From: Alistipes sp.
GTDB taxonomy: Bacteria > Bacteroidota > Bacteroidia > Bacteroidales > Rikenellaceae
Direction of reading: 5' to 3'
Length of the DNA stretch: 64,000 nucleotides
NCBI GenBank assembly: GCA_022511345.1
Contig: JAFLRR010000014.1
Location: forward strand, 1 to 64,000
Below the pieces are notes generated by a model, which was given only the letters and a program-made list of their open reading frames with translations, searched no databases and was not told where the DNA came from. Shown here in pieces: positions 26,505 through 36,200 of this stretch (position 1 is its first letter; each line of letters begins with the position of its first letter). The position numbers were made by a program, and so were the translations under genes.

Positions 26505-28958
26505 ATGAAACGGATTCTTGTAATGGCGTTAGGCCTCTTTCTCGTATCGGCTGGCTGTGCCAGCGGACTCGACGAGGTGCGGGCCGATGCCGACCGCCTT
26601 GCTGCACGCCTCGCCGAACTCGAGAAACATGTAGGCGAGCTGAACGGTCAGATCACTGCGATGCACGCACTGATCGATGAGTCGACAGTCGTGGTGGGCT
26701 ACACACCCACCGCTTCGGGCTACCGGCTCGAACTGAGCGACGGCACCATCATTACCGTAAACAAAGGTGCCGAAACCGACTATGCACAACCCATCTACGG
26801 CGTCGACGACGAAGGCTTCTGGATTGTCAGCGTCGACGGCGGCGAGTCGTTCGAGCGCATCTGCGGCGCCGACGGCCTGCCCTTAAAAGCCCGTCCCTCC
26901 GACGGCGACGAGGGCGACGAGGGTGCCAGCGGCGTCACGCCCCGCCTGCGCATCGACAGCGAAGGCTACTGGCAGACGAGTCTCGACGGCGGCCAGACCT
27001 ACGAGTATGTGATGGGTCCCGACGGCAGCCGCATGAGCGCCGTGAGCGGCTCGTCCTACAGCGGCTTCTTCTCCGACATAACATTCGATGCCCAGACCGG
27101 CGAGCTGGTCTTCTCGACTTTGGCCGGCACGACCGTGCGCGTGCCCGTTGTCGACGATTTCGCTCTGCAAATCATCCACGACAACGACACCGAGCCCTTC
27201 CTGGTCAACGAGCGCCGCACGTTCGCCGTCGAGCAGAACGGCGTGGCCGAGGCGCTCATCAGCCTTCCCTCGGGCTGGCAGGCCCAGCTGGCCGAAACCG
27301 AGCTTACGGTGACTGCACCGGCAGGCGAGTCGGCGGGCGAGATACGTATTACGATAGTATCGTCGAAGGGCTATCTGCGCATCGTTACTATGGAGGTGTC
27401 GAGCTCTCAGGGTACGCTGGCATGGCAGCAGTTCTACACCAAGAGCCCCGACAACGTGCTGCTCGACTTCTCCTATGCCGGCTACAACCACGGCGAGACG
27501 GCTCCTCCCGACGTTTCGACGCTCGGCTACGAGGTCTTCAACGTCTGCGACTACGGAGCTGTGCCCGATGACGGCAAGTCCGACCGCGAGGCCTTCATCG
27601 CTGCGGCCAACGCAGTCAAGGCCAAGGGCAGCGGCATAATCTACTTCCCCGAGGGCGAGTTCGACCTGCATGCCGAGGGCGACGACGAGAAAAACTACAG
27701 CGACGACATCATCATCACCATGGGCAACTTCGTGCTCAAGGGTGCCGGCCGCGACAAGACTACCATACTCATGTCGGCTCCCAACATTCCGCAGGATCCC
27801 ACCGTGCTCTACGGCTCGGCCGTGATGATCAACATCAAGCACCAGAGTGGTCTTACCGACATCACCGACGTGACGGGCGATGCCGCCAAGGGCGACTTCG
27901 AGGTCGAGGTAGGCTCGGGCGCAGCCCTGCGTGCCGGCGACTGGGTATCGCTCACTCTGGTGAACAACGACCCCGAGCTGGTCGAGAAGGAGCTCGGCTC
28001 CAAGGAGCGCTACGACAACATCAATCTGGCAGGATACCAGATTGTTACCGAGGGCGTTACCGTCTACGACTACCACCAGATAGCTTCGGTGAGCGGCAAC
28101 AAGGTCCGCTTCGTGGAGCCCATAATGCACGAGGTGGAGGCACGCTGGGGCTGGAAGATTCAGAAATACAACCACTACGAGAATGTCGGCGTCGAGGACA
28201 TCACCTTCCGCGGCCGCGCCAAGGATGACTTCAAGCACCACGGCACCTGGCAGGACGACGGCGCCTACAAACCCATAAACCTCATGCGTCTGACCAATTC
28301 GTGGATGCGCCGCGTGCGCTTCGTCGACGTGAGCGAGTGCTCGTCCATCGTCTCGTGCGCCAACGTGTCGGTCTACGACGTCGAGATTACCGGCAACCGC
28401 GGCCATGCGGCCATCCGTTCGCAGGGTTCGTCGCGCGTCTTCATAGGCAAGGTTACCGACACCTCCAACGGTCCGTCGGCATCGAACGCCTCGCTCATAA
28501 TGGAGGGTGCCGGACAGTATCATGCCGTCGGAATCTCCAAACAGTCGATGGGAGCCGTTCTGTGGCGCAACTCGTGGGGCCGCGACAGCAACTTCGAGTC
28601 GCATGCAACCCAGCCGCGCGCAACGCTTATAGACTGCTGCCGCGGAGCATTCCTCACCTCGCGCCAGGGCGGCGACTCGAACCAGATGCCCAACCATCTG
28701 GACGATCTGACCATCTGGAACTTCAACGAGACCATCCCCGAACCGGGCAACTACATCGACTGGTGGAACTACTCGTCCAGATACTGGAAGTTCCTGCCTC
28801 CGACTATTGTCGGCTACGCTGGCCAGGTTCAGTTCGATGCCAAGTCGGTCAAACTCGACGAGAGCCACGGTCAGAACGTCTATCCCGAGTCGCTCTACGA
28901 AGCGCAGTTGCAGAACCGTCTGGGTGCAGTGCCCGCATGGCTCAATGAACTTAAATAA
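26505..28958 (+). CDS. DUF4988/beta-helix lipoprotein, candidate polysaccharide lyase
   Basis: An 817-residue lipoprotein (lipobox C18, SAGCAS). A coiled coil (about 20-58) and two tandem repeats with a GFW/GYW motif (about 97-126 and 147-176) form a DUF4988-type N-terminus. An Ig-like stretch follows (about 200-310). The rest (about 335-790) starts VFNVCDYGAVPDDGKSDREA, the pectate-lyase-3 beta-helix opening, and continues with VEDITFRGR-type rungs, as in DUF4955 proteins. From memory, the PL29 glycosaminoglycan lyase of B. thetaiotaomicron has a comparable build; equivalence is not proven. It lies 37 bases after the sulfatase. Confidence 0.75.
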   Translation: MKRILVMALGLFLVSAGCASGLDEVRADADRLAARLAELEKHVGELNGQITAMHALIDESTVVVGYTPTASGYRLELSDGTIITVNKGAETDYAQPIYGVDDEGFWIVSVDGGESFERICGADGLPLKARPSDGDEGDEGASGVTPRLRIDSEGYWQTSLDGGQTYEYVMGPDGSRMSAVSGSSYSGFFSDITFDAQTGELVFSTLAGTTVRVPVVDDFALQIIHDNDTEPFLVNERRTFAVEQNGVAEALISLPSGWQAQLAETELTVTAPAGESAGEIRITIVSSKGYLRIVTMEVSSSQGTLAWQQFYTKSPDNVLLDFSYAGYNHGETAPPDVSTLGYEVFNVCDYGAVPDDGKSDREAFIAAANAVKAKGSGIIYFPEGEFDLHAEGDDEKNYSDDIIITMGNFVLKGAGRDKTTILMSAPNIPQDPTVLYGSAVMINIKHQSGLTDITDVTGDAAKGDFEVEVGSGAALRAGDWVSLTLVNNDPELVEKELGSKERYDNINLAGYQIVTEGVTVYDYHQIASVSGNKVRFVEPIMHEVEARWGWKIQKYNHYENVGVEDITFRGRAKDDFKHHGTWQDDGAYKPINLMRLTNSWMRRVRFVDVSECSSIVSCANVSVYDVEITGNRGHAAIRSQGSSRVFIGKVTDTSNGPSASNASLIMEGAGQYHAVGISKQSMGAVLWRNSWGRDSNFESHATQPRATLIDCCRGAFLTSRQGGDSNQMPNHLDDLTIWNFNETIPEPGNYIDWWNYSSRYWKFLPPTIVGYAGQVQFDAKSVKLDESHGQNVYPESLYEAQLQNRLGAVPAWLNELK

Positions 28959-28984
28959 GTACAACATAAAACTACCGAAATATC

Positions 28985-31225
28985 ATGAAAAGAGTCAAAA
29001 TTCTGGTCCTCGCAGCCATGCTGGCCGTAGTCGGCGCAGGCTGCCAGCAGTCGGAGATCGACGAGATTAAGCGCGACATCGACCAAATCGACCGTCGTCT
29101 GCAGGCGCTCGAAACGCAGGTGAAGGCGCTCAACGACAATGTGGCAGCTCTCTCGACGCTGCTCAACGGCGCCACCATCAACTCCGTCAGCGAGAGCGAC
29201 GGCACCTACACCATCACCCTCTCCAACGGCGAGGTCATCACCCTGACCCAGGGCAGCGAGGGCGGCTACCTTACGCCCATCGTGAGCGTCGACAGCGAAG
29301 GCTACTGGCAGGTGAGCCTCGACGGCGGCACGCAGTTCGAGCGCATAACGGGTCCCGACGGCCAGCCCGTGAGAGCCGTTGCCGAGCCCGGTGATCCGGG
29401 CGATGCCGGCACCGACGGCGTTACGCCCAAGTTCAAGGTCGACAGCGACGGCTACTGGACCGTCAGCTACGACGAGGGCGCTAACTACGAGCGCGTGACC
29501 GACCCCGACGGCCAGCCTGTCAAGGCTACCGAGGGCCGTCAGCAGGACAAGTTCTTCGCCGACGTGACGGTCGAGGAGGATGCATTCGTGCTCGAGCTTC
29601 TCAACGGCCAGACCTACCGCATACCCATCGCGTCGGGTTTCCTCTGCAAAATCGACAACTCCGAGGAGGTGGTCTACTTCGCCCAGGGCGAGACCCGCAC
29701 CTTCGATGTCGAGCTGCAGGGCGTTGTGGCTACCATAGTCAGCGCACCCGAGGGCTGGAGTGCCGAGCTCAAGGCTCTCGCTCAGGCTCCCGAGAGCGGT
29801 GCCAACCACACTCTGACCGTTACCTCGCCCGCCGCAACCCGCGCTACGGCCGACTCGCGCATCGACCTGGCCATTCTGGCCGTGTCGCAGACCGGACTGT
29901 CGACCATAGCCAAGATGGCTGTGGCAACCAACGACCTGGTGCTGCACACGCCGCGCGTTGTGTCGGTTACCGTCGACGGTTCGCAGACCACTGAAAACTC
30001 GCTCACCTTCAGCGTCGTTACCGACGATGCCAAGAGCTGGAAATATCTCTGCAAGCCCTCTTCCGAGGATGCTCCCGATGCACAGACCGTATTCGAGACC
30101 GGCACCGAGGGCGCCGAGGGTTCCGTCAAGGTCGACGGCCTGACGCAGGGCACGGCATACACCATCTATGTTGTTGCATACTACGATTCGGCTGTCAGCA
30201 CCGAGGTCGGCAAGGCCGAGGCGCGCACCGCACGCGGCAATGTCGACTACTACGAGGACGGCGTCGAGATAGGCGGCACGCGCTACGACAAGAATTCGTC
30301 CAATGTGAAGCTCATCACCTCGACTACGGCCATATCCACTCCGGGCGTCTACTTCCTCGACCCGCAGGGCGATGCCAAGATTACCATCGACAAGATGACT
30401 GCTACCGACGTGGTTATCATCGGCCGCCACAGCCTGCAGCGCGTGAAGGTTACGATGACCAGCGGCCCCATCTCGCTCGGCAATGGCAACGGTCTGATTC
30501 TTAAGAATGTCGAGTTCGATGCAGGCGAATACACCGCCTATCTGTTCAACTTCGCCAGCGGTAGCATTACCACCGAGAATTTCATCTTAGACGATTCGAA
30601 GATCATCATGCGCGGACAGGGAACGCACATGAGCTACTTCAACAATGGCACGGGCGTTCTCAACAATGTCGAGTTGAACAACAGCACCATCAAGATACTG
30701 ACCGCAAGCGACGGTCAGGCAGCGCGACTGATAAACTTCAATTCCGGCGTGCTGGGTAAGAGCTTCACGATGGAGAACACCGTCGTATACTCCGAGAACT
30801 TCGTCACCAACGGCACCGTGGTGCATGTCAACGGCGCCGGCCAGGCTATGCCCGATGTGACCCTCAAGGTCAAGAACAACTCGTTCATCAACTTCATCGG
30901 ACAGCCCAACGCATACCTCTATCTGTCGACGGTCAAGAGCATCGAATTCAGCAAGAACATTCTCTACGCAAAGCCCGACTACGGCGTTGTGTCCTACACG
31001 CTCGGATTCTATCAGGACCCCAATGCGGAGCTCGACTACGAGGATAACATCTGCTACGGTCTGGCAAGCAACAATGCCGGTTCGTTCAAGTATTTCAAGG
31101 CTAACAGCCCCTATGTACCCAAGGACGGCAACTACACCAAGACCTCGTCGAATCCCTTCAGCGAGATGAACTTCGCAACCGAGACGTTCACTCCTCAGGA
31201 TGCCGACTACGGAGCATCGTTCTGA
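28985..31225 (+). CDS. DUF4988 surface lipoprotein with beta-helix C-terminus (DUF5123/DUF4957-like)
   Basis: A 746-residue lipoprotein, lipobox C20 (GAGCQQ). Coiled coil at about 23-62, two GYW repeats at 101-128 and 151-178 joined by a glycine/aspartate-rich linker, an Ig-like part, a fibronectin-III-like domain (about 325-410, ending TAYTIYVVAYYD) and a C-terminal repetitive beta-helix (about 430-740). No catalytic residues are recognised, so it is more likely a glycan-binding protein than an enzyme. The N-terminus is clearly paralogous to that of the preceding gene. A terminator follows. Confidence 0.78.
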   Translation: MKRVKILVLAAMLAVVGAGCQQSEIDEIKRDIDQIDRRLQALETQVKALNDNVAALSTLLNGATINSVSESDGTYTITLSNGEVITLTQGSEGGYLTPIVSVDSEGYWQVSLDGGTQFERITGPDGQPVRAVAEPGDPGDAGTDGVTPKFKVDSDGYWTVSYDEGANYERVTDPDGQPVKATEGRQQDKFFADVTVEEDAFVLELLNGQTYRIPIASGFLCKIDNSEEVVYFAQGETRTFDVELQGVVATIVSAPEGWSAELKALAQAPESGANHTLTVTSPAATRATADSRIDLAILAVSQTGLSTIAKMAVATNDLVLHTPRVVSVTVDGSQTTENSLTFSVVTDDAKSWKYLCKPSSEDAPDAQTVFETGTEGAEGSVKVDGLTQGTAYTIYVVAYYDSAVSTEVGKAEARTARGNVDYYEDGVEIGGTRYDKNSSNVKLITSTTAISTPGVYFLDPQGDAKITIDKMTATDVVIIGRHSLQRVKVTMTSGPISLGNGNGLILKNVEFDAGEYTAYLFNFASGSITTENFILDDSKIIMRGQGTHMSYFNNGTGVLNNVELNNSTIKILTASDGQAARLINFNSGVLGKSFTMENTVVYSENFVTNGTVVHVNGAGQAMPDVTLKVKNNSFINFIGQPNAYLYLSTVKSIEFSKNILYAKPDYGVVSYTLGFYQDPNAELDYEDNICYGLASNNAGSFKYFKANSPYVPKDGNYTKTSSNPFSEMNFATETFTPQDADYGASF

Positions 31226-31242
31226 TACGTCGCAACTTTGTC

Positions 31243-31277
31243 AAAACGGCCCTCTCGAAGGCGGGAGGGCCGTTTTT
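31243..31277 (+). terminator. Rho-independent terminator after the DUF4988 gene
   Basis: AAAACGGCCCTC (31243-31254) pairs with GAGGGCCGTTTT (31265-31276), 12 bp, with a 10-base loop and a T-tract. It ends the GH88-PL8-sulfatase-lipoprotein transcript. Confidence 0.9.
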
Positions 31278-31306
31278 GATTTTTTGCGGAATTGTGACTA
31301 TCTTTA
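31275..31306 (+). promoter_or_regulatory. Promoter for the heparinase-like gene and regulator
   Basis: TTTG (31275-31278) and TATCTTTA (31299-31306) form a -33/-7 pair with a 20-bp spacer, close to consensus. The -33 box overlaps the T-tract of the preceding terminator. The leader is about 16 bases. Confidence 0.75.
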
Positions 31307-31328
31307 ACACAAAATAGAGTCCCGGAGA

Positions 31329-33257
31329 ATGAAAAAAATCATACTTCTGATGCTTCTGCTCGCTGCGGCCGCCTGCCCGCGGGCCGAGGAGCGCAATATG
31401 CTGCAGAACCTTCTGCGCAAAACATCTTTGACGGAGGTGCTCTCCGCCGACCTGGGCTGGGTGCCTTATCCGGCATACTCCGACCGTGCGGGGTGGGAGG
31501 AGCTGACGGCCCCCGTGCGCGATGTGCTCATCAAGCGCGGCGAGCGGGCCCTCGGCTACGAGTGGCAGGTGGTGCGCGCCACCGACTATCTCGAGTACGA
31601 ACGCTCGGGCAACCGCCGAATCATGGAGGACCGCAACACCGGCAACATACAGTCGCTTGCCGACCTGGTTCTGGCCGAGCTGGCCGAGGGCCGCGGCCGC
31701 TTCATCGACCAGATTGTCAACGGCGCATTCCACATGTGCGAGATGACCTCGTGGGCGCTCTCGGCCCATACGCCGCTGCAGCATTCGCGCCGCTCGCTGC
31801 CCGAGAAGGATGACCATGTCATAGCGCTGGTGTCGTGCGGCGTGGGTTCGCTGCTGGCCTGGACCGACTACTTCTTCTCGGAGCAGTTCGACAGCATCGA
31901 CCCCTCGATATCGCGCCGCATACGCTCCGAGGTGCGCACACGCATCATGGATACCTTCATGAACGAGGACCGCTTCTGGTGGATGGGCTTCGGCAATGTC
32001 GGCAGCCACACCATCAACAACTGGACTCCGTGGTGCAACTGCAACGTGCTGCAGTGCTTCATGCTGCTGGAGCATGACCCGGCGCGTCTGGCTGCCGCCG
32101 TCGAGCGCACCATGCGCTCCGTCGACCAGTTCTTCAACTACATCAGCGGCGACGGCGCCTGCGAGGAGGGCCCGGCCTACTGGGAGGCTGCCGGCGGCAA
32201 GGCCTACGAGTACCTGCAGGTGCTCTGGTGGGCCACGGGCGGACGCATCTCGCTCTTCGACGAGCCTATGATTCGCGACATGGGCGAGTATATCTCGCGC
32301 TCGTATGTGGGCGACGGCTGGGTGGTCAACTTCGCCGATGCCACGGCCCGCGGCGTGACCCAGGCCCCGCTCGTCTACCGCTACGGCAAGGCTGTTGGCA
32401 GCAGCGAGATGATGGCCTTCGCCGCCAGCATGGTGCGCGAGAGGCCTGCCGCAGCCATGCCTGCCGGCCGCGACATGCTGCGCGTGCTGGAGACCATACG
32501 CTGCTGTGCCGAGCTGCAGAGCGCCGAGGCGGCCCTGCCCTCGCATGCCTTCACGTGGTATCCCGAGACGCAGTTCTGCTACATGCGCTCGCCGGGCGGT
32601 CTGTTTTTAGCCGCAAAGGGCGGACACAACAACGAGAGCCACAACCACAACGACGTGGGCACCTTCACCCTCTACGCCGACAACCGCCCCGTGCTGCTGG
32701 ATGCCGGCGTGGGCACCTACACGCGCCAGACCTTCGGCAGCGAGCGCTACTCCATCTGGACTATGCGCAGCGAGTATCACAACCTGCCGCAAATCAACGG
32801 CTTCGGCCAGCACAACGGCGCCGAGTACCGCGCGGCCGACGTACGTGTCGATGCGCGCCGCCGGAGCTTCTCGGCCGATATATCGGGCGCCTATCCCGCC
32901 GAGGCGGGCATCGAGCAGTGGGTGCGTTCGTACCGTCTCGGCAGCCGCGAGGCGGTCATCACCGACGACTTCCGCCTGTCGCAGCCGTCGCAGGCCAACG
33001 TGTTGCACTTCATGAGCCGCGGCACCGTCGACGTCTCCTCGCCGGGCGTTGTCGTCATCACTCTGCCGGGCGAGGAGCGGCCTTCGGCGCGGCTGCTGTA
33101 CGACGCTTCGCAGTTCGAGGCCTCGGTCGAGAGCATCGCCCTCACCGACCCGCGCCTTACCAACGTCTGGGGCGGGCAGATAGAGCGCATCGGCCTGCGT
33201 GCCCGCAAGCTGCAGCCGCGCGGACGCTACACGGTGCGCGTCGAGGTGCTGAACTGA
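31329..33257 (+). CDS. Heparinase II/III-like polysaccharide lyase
   Basis: A 642-residue exported protein, with a signal and possible lipobox C16 (AAACPRA). An alpha/alpha toroid (about 60-370) carries H227 and N230-N231 in SHTINNWTPWCNCN and the GDGACEEGPAYWEAAGG segment (catalytic tyrosine and glutamate region). The beta-sheet domain (about 395-640) carries H438, H440 and D442 in ESHNHNDVGTF, the usual metal/active-site cluster of heparinase II/III lyases. Families PL12, PL15, PL21 and PL33 share this build; a chondroitin/hyaluronan lyase is the inference from context. It has its own promoter and lies 33 bases before the regulator gene. Confidence 0.85.
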   Translation: MKKIILLMLLLAAAACPRAEERNMLQNLLRKTSLTEVLSADLGWVPYPAYSDRAGWEELTAPVRDVLIKRGERALGYEWQVVRATDYLEYERSGNRRIMEDRNTGNIQSLADLVLAELAEGRGRFIDQIVNGAFHMCEMTSWALSAHTPLQHSRRSLPEKDDHVIALVSCGVGSLLAWTDYFFSEQFDSIDPSISRRIRSEVRTRIMDTFMNEDRFWWMGFGNVGSHTINNWTPWCNCNVLQCFMLLEHDPARLAAAVERTMRSVDQFFNYISGDGACEEGPAYWEAAGGKAYEYLQVLWWATGGRISLFDEPMIRDMGEYISRSYVGDGWVVNFADATARGVTQAPLVYRYGKAVGSSEMMAFAASMVRERPAAAMPAGRDMLRVLETIRCCAELQSAEAALPSHAFTWYPETQFCYMRSPGGLFLAAKGGHNNESHNHNDVGTFTLYADNRPVLLDAGVGTYTRQTFGSERYSIWTMRSEYHNLPQINGFGQHNGAEYRAADVRVDARRRSFSADISGAYPAEAGIEQWVRSYRLGSREAVITDDFRLSQPSQANVLHFMSRGTVDVSSPGVVVITLPGEERPSARLLYDASQFEASVESIALTDPRLTNVWGGQIERIGLRARKLQPRGRYTVRVEVLN

Positions 33258-33290
33258 ACATGCCTGACCGAATTGCTGCAATAGAAACCT

Positions 33291-36200
33291 ATGAAACACC
33301 TGCGGTTTAAGATATGTCTGCTGCTGCTGTGGCTGCTGCGCTTCGCGGAGACTGCGGCCCAGCCCTACACCTACCACCACGTCGGCGTCAACGACGGGCT
33401 GTCGCACTATTCGGTGCTGTCGATTTATGTCGACGAGCGCGACCTGGTGTGGGTGGGCACCAGCGACGGCCTGAATCTGTGGTCGGGCTACGATTTCACC
33501 GTCTTCAAGACCGACCCCGAGGATTCGGGTTCGCTCTTCTGCGACAACATTCTGCGCGTTACGGGCGACCGCAACGGACGGATATGGATTCTGACACTCA
33601 ACGGCATAGCCCAGTTCGACATCTCCGACAACCGCTTCACGACCCTGTGCACCGGCGACGATTACTGCATCGCCAGCAGCGGCGGCCGCCTTCTGGCCGG
33701 CCGCGGCAATACGGTCTTCATGCTTCGCGAGGGCGAGATGGCGCCTGTCTGCAGTCTGAGCGATGCTTCGGCCGAGATTACGGCGCTCTATGCCGATTTC
33801 GAGCACGATGTCATACTCGCCGGCACGAGCCGCCACGGACTCTGGCGCCTGAAGCGGCTCGGTGACGGAACCTTCCGCGAGTCGCTGGTGCTGGACGACG
33901 TGCACGTGACCGAAATCTACCGCGACAGCCGCAGCCGCTACTGGATAGGCACCAACAACGACGGCGTCTACGTCTCGTCCGACGATTTGAGCTCGTTCCG
34001 CAATTTCCGCCACGACAGCCACGACGCCAACTCCATCGGCTCGAACTTCGTGCGCACCTTCTGCGAGGATGCCGACCAGAAGATCTACATCGGCACCTTC
34101 GACGGCTTCAATACGTGCGACCCCGTCGACGGCACGCTGCACCGCTACACGAGCCTCGGCAGCTATACCGACCTGGGCTACCGCACGGCCATCGAGTCGA
34201 CCTCGGTGTGGACCATAGCCTGCGACAGCCGCAACAACATCTGGATAGGAACCTATTTCGAGGGCATCTACTGCTTCAATCCCGGACACAACATCTACAG
34301 CAAGGTCACCGCCTCGGACAACGAACACAACGGCCTGAGTTCGCCCATCGTGAGCGGCATCGCCGAGGACCGCAGCGGCAACCTCTACATCGCCACCGAG
34401 GCCGGCGGCTTCTGCCGCTATGACCGCCGCACGGGGCGCTTCGAGTGGGTCCGCCACCTCAATTCGCAGGCCCAGGACTACTCCTACGACAACATCAAGA
34501 GCCTCTACTACGACCCCTCGGCCGACCTGCTCTGGCTGGGCACCCACCGCGGCGGTCTGTTCCGCTACGACCCCCGCACGGGCCGCCTGCGCCAGTATTC
34601 GCCGCCGCATACTCGCCACTCCACCTCGCGCATCGTGCGCCAGATTCTGCCGTGGCGCGACCGGCTGCTGCTGGCCACCCATGCCGGACTGTGGTGCTTC
34701 GACCCTGTCAGCGAGACGTTCGACCGCCTGAGCGGCATCGAGCTGACGGGCATCATCAGCGAGCTGGCCCTGTCGGCCGACGGCCGCAGCCTCTATCTGG
34801 CCGGCGACCGGCAGCTGCTCTACCGCTACGATTTCCAGAGCCGGAGCATCTCTTCGTGCCGCTTCGGTTCCGAGGAGACGCTTGCGGGCAATCTGGCGGC
34901 CTCGCACCTGCTGGAGGACTCCTCGGGCCGCATCTGGGTCGGCACCGAGAACGACGGCATCTACCTGTTCCGTCCCGACAGCTCCTCGTTCGAGCATATC
35001 TGCAACCTTACCAACAACAAGGTCTGCAGCATCTGCGAGCTTGCCGACGGCCGTTTCGTGGTCACCACCAGCAACGGACTCAACCTGCTCGACGCCTATG
35101 GACGCAGCACCCTCAAGCTGGAGGCCCACCGCGAGCTGCCGCTGCGCATGTTCAACCAGGATGCGCTGTTCATCGCCTCGGACAGCACGATTTACGCCGG
35201 CGGCATCGACGGCATGATATCGTTCCGCATCGACCATCTGTCGCCCGCGGCGCCGCTGATGAGCATCTTCCCCATGCGCCTTACGGTCGACGGCCGCAAC
35301 TGCCCGCTGGACATGCTCGATGGCGGTGTGACCGAGATTCCGCACAATTCGGCCGTCACGGTCAAATATGCCGTCCCGAACCTGTCGCTCATCTCGGCCG
35401 ACCTTCAGTACCGTCTGCGCGGCCACGGCGACGACGAGTGGATAGAGATGCCCAACGACAACACCGTCACGCTCATCAACCTTCAGCCGGCCCTCTACAC
35501 GCTCCAGGTCCGCGCCGTGGACAAGAACGGACAGTTCTTCTCGATGCACTCGGCCTCGCTGCGCATCATGCCTCCGTGGTACGGCCGCTGGTGGGCCTAT
35601 GCGCTGCTGGCGCTTGTGGCCCTGGTGCTTCTGGCCGTGGTTTTCCGCATACACTCGACCCACATCGAGCTGCGGGCCTCGCTCGAGTACGAACGCAAGA
35701 AGAGCCTCGACCAGGAGGAGCTGGGCAAGAGCAAGCTGCGCTTCTTTACCAACGTGGCCCACGAGTTCCGCACGCCTCTGACGATAATCATCGGCCATAT
35801 CGAGTCGCTGCTGCAGTCGCAGATATTCGAGCCGCGCCTCTACCGCAAGCTGATGCTCATCTACAAGAGCGCCACCAACATGCAGCAGCTCACCGACGAG
35901 CTGCTCGACTTCCGCAAGCACGAGCAGGGCTACATGAAGATTCAGGCCTCAGAGCACGATTTGATACATTTCCTGCAGGAGCTCTCGATAGTCTACCGCG
36001 AGTATGCCGCCACGCAGAACATCGTGTTGCAGTTCCGTCCGCAGACCGAGCGGCTGATGGTGTGGTACGATACCGTGCAGCTGCAGAAGGTCGTCAGCAA
36101 CCTGCTCTCCAACGCGCTGAAGTACACCGAGTGCGAGCACGGACGCATCACGCTGACCGCTTCGCGCGAGGATGAGTGGGCCGTGATTCGCGTCGAGGAC

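Noticed and set aside
26883..28967. Antisense open frame of about 690 codons opposite the DUF4988/beta-helix gene
   Set aside because: No recognisable domain; explained by codon use of the gene on the plus strand.
32607..35921. Antisense open frame of about 1100 codons opposite the lyase and regulator genes
   Set aside because: It lies fully opposite two well-supported genes, has valine/alanine/glycine-rich content from GC bias, and shows no family motif.
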